NCBI RefSeq assembly: GCF_900258035.1
Contig: NZ_OGTP01000005.1
Span: 62,001-126,000, forward strand
DNA from: Caballeronia novacaledonica
Lineage (GTDB): Bacteria; Pseudomonadota; Gammaproteobacteria; Burkholderiales; Burkholderiaceae
Direction: 5' to 3'
DNA length: 64,000 nucleotides
Positions 8,525 through 17,869 of the stretch are shown here, piece after piece. Each line of letters opens with the position of its first letter. Position 1 is the first letter of the stretch. The notes beneath the pieces are model-generated. The model was not told the DNA's origin and made no database searches. It was given only the letters and a program-made list of their open reading frames with translations. The position numbers were made by a program, and so were the translations under genes.

Positions 8525-9346
8525 TCAGGCATTGGGCGTGCCGGGCGCGTCGGGAATGTCCGGCGAATCGGACGACTGCACGCCGAAGCAGCCGCGATAG
8601 GTCGCGTAGAACGAGCAATACAGCGCCGTCGTGACGATGATCGACGCCGGCATGAGCACCGCGAGCGCCATTTCCTGACCCGCGCCGAGCGCCTGCATCA
8701 GCGCGGTCAGGCCGAACGACACCGCGAGCGCGATGGCGATCCACAGCACGCCGTAGTAAATGAACGCACCGCGATTGCGCCAGCACGACACCAGACTGAA
8801 GAACAGCGCCTTCGCGGGCGGCACGTCGTGCCATGCGACGAGGATCGGCGCGAACCAGAAGAGCATCGCGATCGGGACATAGCATCCCATCGCGACGAGC
8901 ACCGCGAGCGGGCTGAAGCTCGCCGCGACCGTTTCCGGATCGCCGCTCGGACCGTCGCCCATCATGATGCTGAGCAGCGTGCCGCCATCGACGAGCGCGG
9001 ACGCCGCGAAAATCAGCGCCATCGCGACGATATACAGCGCGCCCAGCGCCAGCAGCCGCCGCGCGACGACGCTGCCGTACGAACGGAATCCGTCGACGAG
9101 AATGGTCGGCCAGACGGGCTTGCCCGCGATCGTGTTGCGGCACGCCGCCATGAAGCCGACCGCGATGCCCGGAATGAAGAGCAGCGGCAGCAGCGGGCCG
9201 ACGAGCGGCACGCGCGAGATCAGCGTCATCACGAACAGGTAGGCGAAGAACACCGTGAGAAACGCAAACGGATTGCGGCGGAACAGCCAGATGCCCTGAC
9301 GGAACCACACGTAGCCGGCTTTGGCGGGAACTTCGATCAGTCGCAT
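8525..9346 (-). CDS. BPSS1780 family membrane protein
   Basis: This 273-residue polytopic membrane protein (about six hydrophobic segments) begins MRLIEVPAKAGYVWFRQGIWLFRRNPFAFLTV, the conserved opening of the Burkholderia BPSS1780 family. It starts 9 bases after the stop of the homoserine kinase gene, so the two are probably cotranscribed. No catalytic motif is visible and no function is known; the operon link to threonine synthesis may be incidental. Confidence 0.8.
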   Translation of the reverse strand: MRLIEVPAKAGYVWFRQGIWLFRRNPFAFLTVFFAYLFVMTLISRVPLVGPLLPLLFIPGIAVGFMAACRNTIAGKPVWPTILVDGFRSYGSVVARRLLALGALYIVAMALIFAASALVDGGTLLSIMMGDGPSGDPETVAASFSPLAVLVAMGCYVPIAMLFWFAPILVAWHDVPPAKALFFSLVSCWRNRGAFIYYGVLWIAIALAVSFGLTALMQALGAGQEMALAVLMPASIIVTTALYCSFYATYRGCFGVQSSDSPDIPDAPGTPNA

Positions 9347-9355
9347 GTCGCTAGG

Positions 9356-10324
9356 TTATCGATTGACGGGAGAAGCGGCTTTGACGCGTTCGCGCAGAAT
9401 GCGTTCGAAGTGGCCGGGATCGTGCGCTTTCAGCATCTCTGCCTCGCGCGGGCGATGGAAGTCGAAAAGGCGCGAGACCCAGAAACGCATCGCGCCTGCG
9501 CGCAGCATGTCGTTCCAGTGACGCTCCTCTGCGGGCGTGAACGGGCGCACGGTCTGATAAGCGCGCAGCATCGCGTCGACGCGCGATGGATCGAGCGCGC
9601 CCGTCGCGAGGTCGATGCACCAGTCGTTCACCGTCACGGCGACGTCGAAGAGCCACTTGTCGACGCCCGCGAAGTAGAAGTCGAAGAAGCCGCCGAGGCG
9701 CGCGTGCTCGCGGCCGTGCGCGAACAGCACGTTGTCGCGGAACAGATCGCAATGACACGGGCCTTCGGGCAGCGACGCGTAGTCTTCCGAGCCGAAGAAC
9801 GCCGCCTGATGCGCGAGCTCGCTCTCGAACAGGTCGCGCTGCTCGCGGCTCAGGAAATCGACGATCGACGGCGCCTTCTCCTGCCACCACGAAAGGCTGC
9901 GCAGATTCGGCTGATGCTGCGAAAAATCGCGTCCCGCGAGATGCAGGCGCGCGAGCATCTGGCCGACTTCGATGCAGTGCGCGGACGTCGGCGCGAGTTC
10001 GGGCGCGCCTTCGAGCTTCGTCACGATGCTCGCGGGCTTGCCGTGCAGCATGCCGAAGAGCGAGCCGTCGCGGCGCGGCATCGGATCGGGAACGGGCACG
10101 CGATGCGACGCCAGATGCCGCATCAGATCGAGATAGAACGGCAGTTGCGTCGCCGTGAGATTTTCGAAGATCGTGAGCACGTACTCGCCGTGCGTCGTCG
10201 TGAGAAAGAAGTTGCTGTTCTCGATGCCCGACTGGATGCCGCGAAATTCGACGACATCGCCGAGATCGTAGTCTTGCAGCCAGTCGCCGAGATCGGCGTT
10301 GGTGACGGGAGTGAAGACAGCCAT
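9356..10324 (-). CDS. thrB: homoserine kinase, ThrB type II
   Basis: This 322-residue protein belongs to the choline/aminoglycoside kinase-like class of homoserine kinases, with the phosphotransfer loop [11 protein letters not shown], the metal-binding GFFDFYFAG and a nucleotide-binding [19 protein letters not shown] segment. It phosphorylates homoserine on the way to threonine. The protein kinase-like form, not the GHMP form, is the one usual in Burkholderia and Pseudomonas. The DUF2782-like gene upstream and polA nearby match the Pseudomonas thrB neighbourhood. Confidence 0.93.
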   Translation of the reverse strand: MAVFTPVTNADLGDWLQDYDLGDVVEFRGIQSGIENSNFFLTTTHGEYVLTIFENLTATQLPFYLDLMRHLASHRVPVPDPMPRRDGSLFGMLHGKPASIVTKLEGAPELAPTSAHCIEVGQMLARLHLAGRDFSQHQPNLRSLSWWQEKAPSIVDFLSREQRDLFESELAHQAAFFGSEDYASLPEGPCHCDLFRDNVLFAHGREHARLGGFFDFYFAGVDKWLFDVAVTVNDWCIDLATGALDPSRVDAMLRAYQTVRPFTPAEERHWNDMLRAGAMRFWVSRLFDFHRPREAEMLKAHDPGHFERILRERVKAASPVNR

Positions 10325-10444
10325 GCGGGAAAACGTCGGTCAGGTTGGACGGCCGGAAGACGGCCTGTGAACGGTGACGCCGGGCAAGGAGCCACGGTGC
10401 CGCGACCCGCCCGGAAAGAGCGGGTCCGAAGCGATCTTGCGGGA

Positions 10445-10855
10445 TCAGTAATGCAGGTTGATCGATGGCAGGCGCGTGCTCGCCTTGCCGTTGTCGCGCA
10501 CTTGCGGCGATGTGTCGGCCGGCGAGCTCATCTGATAGCGCGTGCCGAAATTCGAATGCACATCGATTTCGACCGGCTTGCCCTTGTCACGAAACTCGGT
10601 GATTTCGGTGCCGTTGGTGCTCAGTTCGTGATAACTCGGCGTGCGCGGCGGCGAAATCTCGACTTTCGAGCTGACATTCGCGGGCGGACGATTGATGGAC
10701 TTCAGATCCGGAAGGCCCGCGGCCTCTTCCGGCGACATTTTCTGGGCCGCCGGTTGCGGCGCCGCGCTGACTGATTGCTGCGCCGGCTGTGCGAATGCGC
10801 CGAAGCTTGTTGCGGCGAGGACTGCCGCGGCGGCGGCGCAAAGGTGCGGCTTCAT
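10445..10855 (-). CDS. DUF2782-like periplasmic protein
   Basis: This 136-residue protein has a clear signal peptide (MKPHLCAAAAAVLAATSFGAFA) and a C-terminal stretch EITEFRDKGKPVEIDV-NFGTRYQMS. That resembles the short DUF2782 beta-rich domain found beside thrB and polA in Pseudomonas. Role unknown, probably periplasmic. Between it and thrB are two small hairpins (for example GACCCGC/GCGGGTC at 10404-10426) without T runs, so partial read-through into thrB is possible. Confidence 0.6.
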   Translation of the reverse strand: MKPHLCAAAAAVLAATSFGAFAQPAQQSVSAAPQPAAQKMSPEEAAGLPDLKSINRPPANVSSKVEISPPRTPSYHELSTNGTEITEFRDKGKPVEIDVHSNFGTRYQMSSPADTSPQVRDNGKASTRLPSINLHY

Positions 10856-11019
10856 GATGGATCTCCAGACGATGGCCGGATTCTAACAAAACGGTTGCGG
10901 ACTCAGTGACTCACGCTGGGTCAACGCCTTATTTTGCGCCGGTTTCACGTTTTTTGACTGCGGAAACCAAAAAGGTGTTGCGAGGTGTGATCGCACGCAC
11001 TCACACGAGGAGGGACTTC

Positions 11020-11070
11020 ATGGTTCGCGCATTCTTCCGTGTTAATGTCGATTCACTACGAGGGCACTGA
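11020..11070 (+). CDS. possible 16-codon upstream leader peptide of amn
   Basis: An ATG at 11020 preceded by a very strong AGGAGGG opens a 16-codon frame (MVRAFFRVNVDSLRGH) ending at TGA 11068-11070, 16 bases before the amn start. The frame differs from amn, and amn itself has only a weak ribosome site. A GTGTGA/TCACAC inverted repeat (10985-11006) lies just ahead of this start. It may be a translated leader; no codon bias pointing to classical attenuation is seen. Confidence 0.35.
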   Translation: MVRAFFRVNVDSLRGH

Positions 11071-11086
11071 AGAAAGACACAAGATC

Positions 11087-12613
11087 ATGACAAACGACCG
11101 GACTCAAAGTACACAGGGCACGCCTGCCAGCGATTTTCCGACCGAATCCTTCGAGGATCCCGCCGCGGCCGTCGCGCGCCTTTCGGCGATCTATGAAGCG
11201 AACACGGCGTTTCTGCGCGACGCGTTCGCGCGTTATCGGCGCAACGAGCACTTCACGCATCGCGTGCGCGCGTGCTATCCGTTCGTGCGCGTGCGTACCG
11301 AGCTGAACACGCAGATCGATTCGCGGCGTTCGTATGGCTTCGTCGCGGGTCCGGGCATCTATGAAACGACGCTCACGCGCCCCGATCTCTTCGGCGATTA
11401 CTATCGCGAGCAATTGCGGCTGCTCACGAAGAATCATCATGTCGGCCTGGAAGTGGGCGTGTCCGCGCATCCGATTCCGATTCACTTCGCGTTCGCCGAG
11501 GGCATTCATCTCGAAGGCGATCTCGATCGCGACCGGCTGCTCGCGATGAGAAACATCTTCGATACTCCGGACCTCGCGCTCCTCGACGATCGCATCGTCA
11601 ACGGCACGTACGAGCCGGGTGCGGGCGAGCCGCATCCGCTCGCGCTCTTCACGGCGGCGCGCGTCGATTTTTCGCTGCATCGCTTAAGGCACTACACGGC
11701 GACCTCGCCCACGCACTTCCAGAATTACGTGCTGTACACGAACTACCAGTTTTATATCGACGAGTTCGTGAAGCTCGGCCGCACGATGATGTCGCGTGCC
11801 GACGACGAAGAAACGCGTGCGTATCGCAGCGCGTATTCGTCGTTCGTCGAACCGGGCGATGTCGTCAGGTACAACGCGAATCTCGGCGAGCAGCCGGAGG
11901 AAGGCACGCCGTCCGCGCGTCTGCCGCAGATGCCCGCTTATCACTTGAAGCGCGCGGACGGCAGCGGCATCACGATGGTGAACATCGGCGTGGGGCCGTC
12001 GAACGCGAAGACGATCACGGATCACATCGCGGTATTGCGGCCGCATGCGTGGATCATGCTCGGGCACTGCGCGGGCCTGCGTAACACGCAGCGTCTGGGT
12101 GACTACGTGCTTGCGCACGGTTACGTGCGTGAAGACCACGTGCTCGATGACGATCTGCCGCTGTGGGTGCCGGTGCCGGCGCTCGCGGAAGTACAGGTTG
12201 CGCTGGAGCGCGCGGTCGCGCAGGTGACGAAACTCGAAGGCGTCGAACTCAAGCGCGTGATGCGCACGGGCACGGTCGCGAGCGTCGATAACCGTAACTG
12301 GGAATTGCGCGATCACCGCGAGCCGGTGCGGCGGCTGTCGCAGAGCCGGGCGGTGGCGCTCGACATGGAAAGCGCGACGATCGCGGCGAACGGGTTTCGC
12401 TTTCGCGTGCCGTACGGGACGTTGCTATGCGTGTCGGATAAGCCGCTGCATGGCGAACTGAAGCTGCCTGGAATGGCCGATCAGTTTTATCGCGCGCAAG
12501 TGGATCAGCATTTGCAGATCGGCGTGAAGGCAATGGAACTGCTGCGCGAGAACGGGTTGTCGAAGCTGCATTCGCGCAAGTTGCGCAGCTTTGCGGAAGT
12601 GGCGTTTCAGTAA
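11087..12613 (+). CDS. amn: AMP nucleosidase
   Basis: This 508-residue protein hydrolyses AMP to adenine and ribose 5-phosphate. It matches the two-domain AMP nucleosidase layout: an N-terminal regulatory domain (PFVRVRTELNTQIDSRRSYGFV) and a nucleoside phosphorylase-type catalytic domain with GVGPSNAKTITDHIAVLRP, GHCAGLR and the late ALDMESATIAANGFRFRVPYGT. It is slightly longer than the E. coli enzyme at the N-terminus. The ATG at 11087 is favoured because upstream in-frame starts lack ribosome sites. The gene ends in a strong hairpin shared with the convergent LOG gene. Confidence 0.93.
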   Translation: MTNDRTQSTQGTPASDFPTESFEDPAAAVARLSAIYEANTAFLRDAFARYRRNEHFTHRVRACYPFVRVRTELNTQIDSRRSYGFVAGPGIYETTLTRPDLFGDYYREQLRLLTKNHHVGLEVGVSAHPIPIHFAFAEGIHLEGDLDRDRLLAMRNIFDTPDLALLDDRIVNGTYEPGAGEPHPLALFTAARVDFSLHRLRHYTATSPTHFQNYVLYTNYQFYIDEFVKLGRTMMSRADDEETRAYRSAYSSFVEPGDVVRYNANLGEQPEEGTPSARLPQMPAYHLKRADGSGITMVNIGVGPSNAKTITDHIAVLRPHAWIMLGHCAGLRNTQRLGDYVLAHGYVREDHVLDDDLPLWVPVPALAEVQVALERAVAQVTKLEGVELKRVMRTGTVASVDNRNWELRDHREPVRRLSQSRAVALDMESATIAANGFRFRVPYGTLLCVSDKPLHGELKLPGMADQFYRAQVDQHLQIGVKAMELLRENGLSKLHSRKLRSFAEVAFQ

Positions 12614-12618
12614 TTCGC

Positions 12619-12670
12619 CGAGACTAAAACGATGCGAGCGTTCTATTAAGACCGCTCGCATCGAGTCTCG
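12619..12670. terminator. hairpin between amn and the LOG-family gene
   Basis: Two nested perfect stems, CGAGACT/AGTCTCG (12619-12625 with 12664-12670) and GATGCGAGCG/CGCTCGCATC (12631-12640 with 12653-12662), form one long hairpin between convergent genes. A GTTTTA run follows the inner stem on the minus strand. Confidence 0.75.
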
Positions 12671-12671
12671 A

Positions 12672-13421
12672 TTACAAATAGAACATCCGATCTTCGTCCG
12701 ACTTGCTCTCCGCCGGCTGCTCGACGGAGTCTTCGCGGTCTTCATAGAACCGCAGCACGGCATCGAGCACCTGATCCGGATCGTCGATCACTTGCATCAG
12801 ATCGAGATCCTTCGGGCTGATCACGCCGTTGGTCAGCAGCGTGTTCTTGAACCACTCGAGCAAGCCGGCCCAGAACTCCGCACCGACGAGCACGATCGGC
12901 ACGTGACGCGACTTCTTCGTCTGAATGAGCGTCAACACTTCGGCGAGTTCATCCAGCGTACCGAAGCCGCCCGGCATCACCACGACCGCATCCGAATTCT
13001 TCACGAACGTCACCTTGCGCGTGAAGAAGTGGCGAAAGCGCAGCGAGATGTCCTGCCACTGATTGCCCGATTGCTCGTGCGGCAATTCGATATTGAGGCC
13101 GACCGAAGGCGACTTGCCCGCATGCGCGCCCTTGTTCGCCGCTTCCATGATGCCCGGCCCGCCGCCCGATATGACGGCGAAGCCCGCGTCGGAGAATTTC
13201 TGCGCGATTTCGATCGTGAGCTGATAGTACGGCGACTCCGGTTTCAGGCGCGCCGAACCATAGATGCTGATGGCAGGGCGGATCTCCGAGAGGTACTCGG
13301 TCGCCTCGATAAACTCTGCCATAATCGTGAACATCTGCCACGATGCGCGAGCCTTCTTGGCCGTCGCGCGCTCTTGATCTGCGAGTGATCGCAGACTCGG
13401 AATCACTTTTCTCTTGTTCAT
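12672..13421 (-). CDS. LOG family (TIGR00730) nucleotide 5'-monophosphate phosphoribohydrolase
   Basis: This 249-residue Rossmann-fold protein has GGGPGIMEAANKGAHAG and the defining PGGFGTLDE motif. LOG proteins cleave cytokinin riboside monophosphates or purine nucleotides at the glycosidic bond; in bacteria the substrate is often a nucleotide pool intermediate. The convergent neighbour is AMP nucleosidase, another nucleotide hydrolase. The N-terminus MNKRKVIPSLRSLADQERATAKKARASW is the form usual in Burkholderia. Its start lies one base from the divergent polA start. Confidence 0.9.
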   Translation of the reverse strand: MNKRKVIPSLRSLADQERATAKKARASWQMFTIMAEFIEATEYLSEIRPAISIYGSARLKPESPYYQLTIEIAQKFSDAGFAVISGGGPGIMEAANKGAHAGKSPSVGLNIELPHEQSGNQWQDISLRFRHFFTRKVTFVKNSDAVVVMPGGFGTLDELAEVLTLIQTKKSRHVPIVLVGAEFWAGLLEWFKNTLLTNGVISPKDLDLMQVIDDPDQVLDAVLRFYEDREDSVEQPAESKSDEDRMFYL

Positions 13422-13422
13422 A

Positions 13423-16161
13423 ATGCCTGAAGAACTAAGTCTTGAAGGTAAGACCCTGCTATTGGTCGACGGTTCTAGTTACTTGTACCGGGCCTACCAT
13501 GCGATGCCGGACTTGCGAGGCCCCGACGGCGGCCCCACCGGCGCTCTGTACGGCATGATCAACATGCTGCGGCGCTTGCGGCGCGAAATCAATGCAGAGT
13601 ATAGCGCGTGCGTATTTGATGCCAAAGGCAAGACTTTCCGCGACGACTGGTACGCGGAGTACAAAGCCAACCGGCCCTCGATGCCGGAAGACCTGTCCAG
13701 ACAAATCGAGCCCATCCACGTCGCCGTGCGCGCGCTCGGCTGGCCGCTCGTGATGATCGAAGGCGTCGAGGCCGACGACGTCATCGGCACGCTTGCCGTC
13801 GCGGCCGAGAAGCGCGGCATGAAGGTGATCGTGTCGACGGGCGACAAGGATCTGGCTCAGCTCGTGACGGATCATGTCACCCTCATCAATACGATGACCA
13901 ACGAAACGCTCGACCGTGCCGGCGTGCTCGCGAAGTTCGGCGTGCCGCCCGAGCGGATCGTCGATTACCTGTCGCTCATCGGCGATACCGTCGATAACGT
14001 GCCGGGCGTCGAGAAGTGCGGTCCCAAGACGGCGCTCAAATGGCTCACGCAATACGAAACCCTTGATGGCATCGTAGAACATGCGAGCGAGATCAAGGGT
14101 GCGGTAGGAGACAATCTGCGCAAGGCACTGGACTTCCTGCCGATGGCGAGAAAGCTCGTCACCGTGCACACGGAATGCGACCTCGCTTCGCAGATCGAGT
14201 CGATCGACGGCACGCTCGTCACGCGTCCCGAATCGCGCGACGAACTGCGCGACGTGTTCATGCGTCATGGCTTCAAGACATGGCTGCGCGAAGTCGAAAT
14301 CGCCGATGCCGTCGAAGGTCCGGCCGACACGCCGCCTGCCGAAGTCACCGAAATCGAGCATCACTACGAGACGGTGCAGACGTGGGAACAGCTCGACGCG
14401 TGGCTTGCGCGCATCAACGAAGCGGAGCTCACGTCCTTCGATAGCGAGACCACGTCGCTCGACCCGATGACCGCGCAGATCGTCGGCATGTCGCTCTCGG
14501 TCGAGCCGGGGCATGCAGCCTATATTCCGGTCGCGCATCGCGGGCCGGATGCGCCCGAGCAATTGCCGCGCGATGAAGTGCTCGCGAAGCTCAAGCCTTG
14601 GCTCGAAGATGCATCGAAGAAAAAGGTCGGTCAGCATCTGAAGTACGACGAGCAGGTGCTCGCGAACTACGGCATCGAAATGCGCGGTGTCGAGCACGAC
14701 ACGCTGCTGCAATCGTACGTGCTCGAGTCGCATCGTCCGCACGACATGGACAACCTCGCGTTGCGGCATCTCGGCGTGAAGACGATCAAGTATGAAGACG
14801 TTGCGGGCAAGGGCGCATCGCAGATCGGTTTCGACGAAGTGCCGCTCGACAAGGCCTCCGCCTATGCCGCCGAAGACGCCGATATCACGCTGCGCCTGCA
14901 TCGCTCGCTCTATCCGCAAGTGGCGCAGGAGGAAGGGCTTTTGCATGTGTATCGCGACATCGAAATGCCGACGTCGCGCGTCCTGCGAAAAATGGAACGC
15001 AACGGAGTCCTGATCGATCGCCGGCGGCTCGATTCGCAGAGCAGCGAGATCGCGAAGCGTCTCATCGATTTGCAGGCGCAAGCCTATGAACTCGCGGGCG
15101 GCGAATTCAATCTCGGCTCGCCGAAGCAGATCGGCCAGATCTTCTTCGAGAAGCTGCAACTGCCGGTCGTGAAGAAGACGCCGAGCGGTGCGCCTTCCAC
15201 CGACGAAGAAGTGCTGCAGAAGCTCGCGGAAGACTATCCGTTGCCGAAGGTGCTGCTCGAACATCGCGGGCTGTCGAAGCTCAAATCCACCTATACGGAC
15301 AAGCTCCCGCGCATGGTGAATGCATCGACGGGACGTGTGCATACGAACTACGCGCAGGCCGTCGCGGTGACGGGGCGGCTGTCGTCGAACGAGCCGAACT
15401 TGCAGAACATTCCGGTGCGCACGGGCGAAGGGCGGCGCATTCGCGAGGCGTTCATCGCGCCGCCGGGCAGGAAGATCGTGTCGGCGGATTACTCGCAGAT
15501 CGAGCTGCGCATCATGGCGCATATTTCCGGCGACGAATCGTTGATGCGCGCGTTCAAGGAAGGCGAAGACGTGCACCGCGCGACGGCATCGGAAGTGTTC
15601 AGCGTCACGCCGCTCGAAGTCGATAACGATCAGCGGCGCATTGCGAAAGTCATCAACTTCGGTTTGATCTACGGCATGAGCTCGTTCGGGCTCGCGTCGA
15701 ATCTGGGCATCACGCGCGATGCGGCGAAGCTTTATATCGACCGCTATTTCGCGCGTTATCCGGGCGTTGCCGCGTACATGGAAAACACGCGTGTGAGCGC
15801 GAAGGCGAACGGCTTCGTCGAGACCGTGTTCGGCCGGCGTCTGTGGCTGCCCGAGATCAACGGCGGCAGCGGGCCGCGCCGTCAGGCCGCGGAGCGCGCC
15901 GCGATCAACGCGCCGATGCAGGGCACCGCCGCCGATCTCATCAAGCTGTCGATGATCGCGGTGCAGGACTGGCTGGAAACGTCGGGCATCGGCGCGAAGA
16001 TGATCATGCAGGTACACGATGAACTCGTGCTCGAAGTGCCCGAGGAAGCGCTGCCCGAGGTCAGGAAGCGCTTACCTGAACTGATGTGCGGCGTGGCGAA
16101 GCTGAAGGTGCCGCTCGTCGCGGAAGTCGGCGTGGGCAACAACTGGGAAGAAGCGCACTGA
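13423..16161 (+). CDS. polA: DNA polymerase I
   Basis: This 912-residue protein contains all three domains: 5'-3' exonuclease (residues 1-290, LLLVDGSSYLYRAYHAMP, EADDVIGTL), a 3'-5' proofreading domain with intact FDSETTSLDP, and the family A polymerase with motif A SADYSQIELRIMAH, O-helix RRIAKVINFGLIYG and motif C QVHDELVLEVP. It processes Okazaki fragments and fills repair gaps. The ATG at 13423 is the usual start; a longer start 9 bases earlier is possible. The promoter must lie inside the divergent LOG gene. Confidence 0.97.
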   Translation: MPEELSLEGKTLLLVDGSSYLYRAYHAMPDLRGPDGGPTGALYGMINMLRRLRREINAEYSACVFDAKGKTFRDDWYAEYKANRPSMPEDLSRQIEPIHVAVRALGWPLVMIEGVEADDVIGTLAVAAEKRGMKVIVSTGDKDLAQLVTDHVTLINTMTNETLDRAGVLAKFGVPPERIVDYLSLIGDTVDNVPGVEKCGPKTALKWLTQYETLDGIVEHASEIKGAVGDNLRKALDFLPMARKLVTVHTECDLASQIESIDGTLVTRPESRDELRDVFMRHGFKTWLREVEIADAVEGPADTPPAEVTEIEHHYETVQTWEQLDAWLARINEAELTSFDSETTSLDPMTAQIVGMSLSVEPGHAAYIPVAHRGPDAPEQLPRDEVLAKLKPWLEDASKKKVGQHLKYDEQVLANYGIEMRGVEHDTLLQSYVLESHRPHDMDNLALRHLGVKTIKYEDVAGKGASQIGFDEVPLDKASAYAAEDADITLRLHRSLYPQVAQEEGLLHVYRDIEMPTSRVLRKMERNGVLIDRRRLDSQSSEIAKRLIDLQAQAYELAGGEFNLGSPKQIGQIFFEKLQLPVVKKTPSGAPSTDEEVLQKLAEDYPLPKVLLEHRGLSKLKSTYTDKLPRMVNASTGRVHTNYAQAVAVTGRLSSNEPNLQNIPVRTGEGRRIREAFIAPPGRKIVSADYSQIELRIMAHISGDESLMRAFKEGEDVHRATASEVFSVTPLEVDNDQRRIAKVINFGLIYGMSSFGLASNLGITRDAAKLYIDRYFARYPGVAAYMENTRVSAKANGFVETVFGRRLWLPEINGGSGPRRQAAERAAINAPMQGTAADLIKLSMIAVQDWLETSGIGAKMIMQVHDELVLEVPEEALPEVRKRLPELMCGVAKLKVPLVAEVGVGNNWEEAH

Positions 16162-16177
16162 AATTCTTTGCGCAATG

Positions 16178-16201
16178 CATACGCGGCGCGTGTCGCGTAT
16201 G
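16178..16201 (+). terminator. hairpin after polA
   Basis: An 8-bp perfect stem, CATACGCG with CGCGTATG, has an 8-base loop 16 bases past the polA stop. There is no T run, so it may be a Rho-dependent or processing hairpin. Confidence 0.35.
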
Positions 16202-16313
16202 TCCGACATCTCGGTGACGCGCTTGTGACTGTCACCGAAGGTCTTGCACAATGAGTCGATCGAGGAAAAAACGCACGCAGGCCGATCCAATATAAAAGCA
16301 CAGGGAGAGTTCC

Positions 16314-17678
16314 ATGCATCGCTTCATCATCGTCGGCGGAGGGGCTGGCGGCCTCGAACTCGCGACTCGTCTGGGCGACCGTTTCGGCTCGACGGATGGC
16401 AAGGCCCCGCCGAAAGCGCAAGTCACGCTCGTCGACCGCAATCCGACGCATATCTGGAAGCCGCTCCTGCATGAAGTCGCGGCGGGCAGCATGGACCCGT
16501 TCACGCAGGAACTCGAATACGCGGCGCAAGCCCTGTGGCACGGCTTCGAGTTTCAGCAGGGCGAGCTCGTCGGGCTGGATCGCGCGGCAAGGCGCATCGT
16601 GATCGGCGCGTTGCGCGACGAAGAAGCCGGCGAGCTTCTGCCCCAGCGCGAGCTGGAATACGACACGCTCGTCATCGCGATCGGCAGTACGACGCATTTC
16701 TTCGGCGTCGAAGGCGCGCAGCAGAACTCAATCGCGCTCGATACGGTCGGTCAGGCAGAACTCTTCCGCAAGCGTTTGATCGCGGCCTGCATGCGCGCGG
16801 AGCACTTCGCGCCGGAGCCGGTCGCGGCGGGCGTCGACGACGGCGAGGACGATCCGGGTGTCGATCCGGTGCCGCGCATCCAGGTGGCGATCGTCGGCGC
16901 GGGCGCGACGGGCGTCGAATTGTCGGCGGAACTGCGCAATACGGCGCAGGTGCTTTCCGCATACGGATTGCACAAGCTCGATCCGAAGCACGATATCGGC
17001 ATCGTGCTCATTGAAGCCGGGCCGCGCATTTTGCCCGCGCTGCAGGAGCGCGTATCGCTCGCGACCGCCGAACTGCTCACCAAGCTCGGCGTGAAGCTGA
17101 TGACCGGCGAAACGGTCGCGCAGGTGTCGCGCGACTCGATCCGCACGGCGAGCGGCAAGACCATTCGCGCGGATCTCACGGTCTGGGCGGCGGGCATCAA
17201 GGCGCCCGCGATCCTCGCCAATCTCGAAGGTCTGCCGACGAACCGCCTCGGACAGTTGATCGTGCGCCGCACGCTGCAGACCGAAACCGACGACAACGTC
17301 TTCGCCCTCGGCGATTGCGCCGCTTGTCCGTGGCCCGGCAACGAGCGCAACGTGCCGCCGCGCGCGCAGGCCGCGCATCAGCAGGCGAGTTTTCTGTTCA
17401 AGTCGTTCGAGCGGATGTTGCAGGGCAAGCCGCTGCACGAGTACACGTATCGCGATTTCGGCTCGCTGGTGTCGCTCGGGCATTACAGCGCGGTCGGCAA
17501 TCTGATGGGCGGGTTGATCGGCGGCAACATGCTGATCGAAGGGCTCTTCGCGCGCTTCATGTACATGTCGCTCTACCGGCTGCACGTCGCCGCGCTGCAC
17601 GGTTACGCGCGCATGGTGCTCGATACGGTCGCGCACTGGCTGCGCCGTTCCACCGCGCCGCGCGTGAAGCTGCACTGA
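16314..17678 (+). CDS. ndh: type II NADH dehydrogenase (NDH-2), FAD-dependent
   Basis: This 454-residue flavoprotein has two Rossmann nucleotide sites, FIIVGGGAGGLELATRLG at the N-terminus for FAD and VAIVGAGATGVELSAEL in the middle for NADH. It also has the FALGDCAACP motif that contacts the flavin and a hydrophobic C-terminal part typical of membrane-attached NDH-2. It passes electrons from NADH to quinone without proton pumping. A GGGAG ribosome site sits 6 bases before the ATG. Sulfide:quinone reductase is unlikely because the catalytic cysteines are absent. Confidence 0.88.
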   Translation: MHRFIIVGGGAGGLELATRLGDRFGSTDGKAPPKAQVTLVDRNPTHIWKPLLHEVAAGSMDPFTQELEYAAQALWHGFEFQQGELVGLDRAARRIVIGALRDEEAGELLPQRELEYDTLVIAIGSTTHFFGVEGAQQNSIALDTVGQAELFRKRLIAACMRAEHFAPEPVAAGVDDGEDDPGVDPVPRIQVAIVGAGATGVELSAELRNTAQVLSAYGLHKLDPKHDIGIVLIEAGPRILPALQERVSLATAELLTKLGVKLMTGETVAQVSRDSIRTASGKTIRADLTVWAAGIKAPAILANLEGLPTNRLGQLIVRRTLQTETDDNVFALGDCAACPWPGNERNVPPRAQAAHQQASFLFKSFERMLQGKPLHEYTYRDFGSLVSLGHYSAVGNLMGGLIGGNMLIEGLFARFMYMSLYRLHVAALHGYARMVLDTVAHWLRRSTAPRVKLH

Positions 17679-17869
17679 CACGGAATAGAACGCCTGCGTC
17701 ATTCGTTCAAAGCTGTTTAGAATGGGCGGCGCGCCGAATCCACGGCGCGCGTTCATCGTCATGCAGCGCCGCGCCGCGTGCAGCCTTGGGTACGTCGCGC
17801 GGTTTCGAGGATCCACGCCGTCGCATTCACAGCAAAAATGACGCGACGGCCCTGCCGCGGGAGCCATCC

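Noticed and set aside
13459-16017. 852-codon open frame antisense to polA
   Set aside because: It is a GC-driven shadow of a certain gene, with Arg/His-rich composition and no domain.
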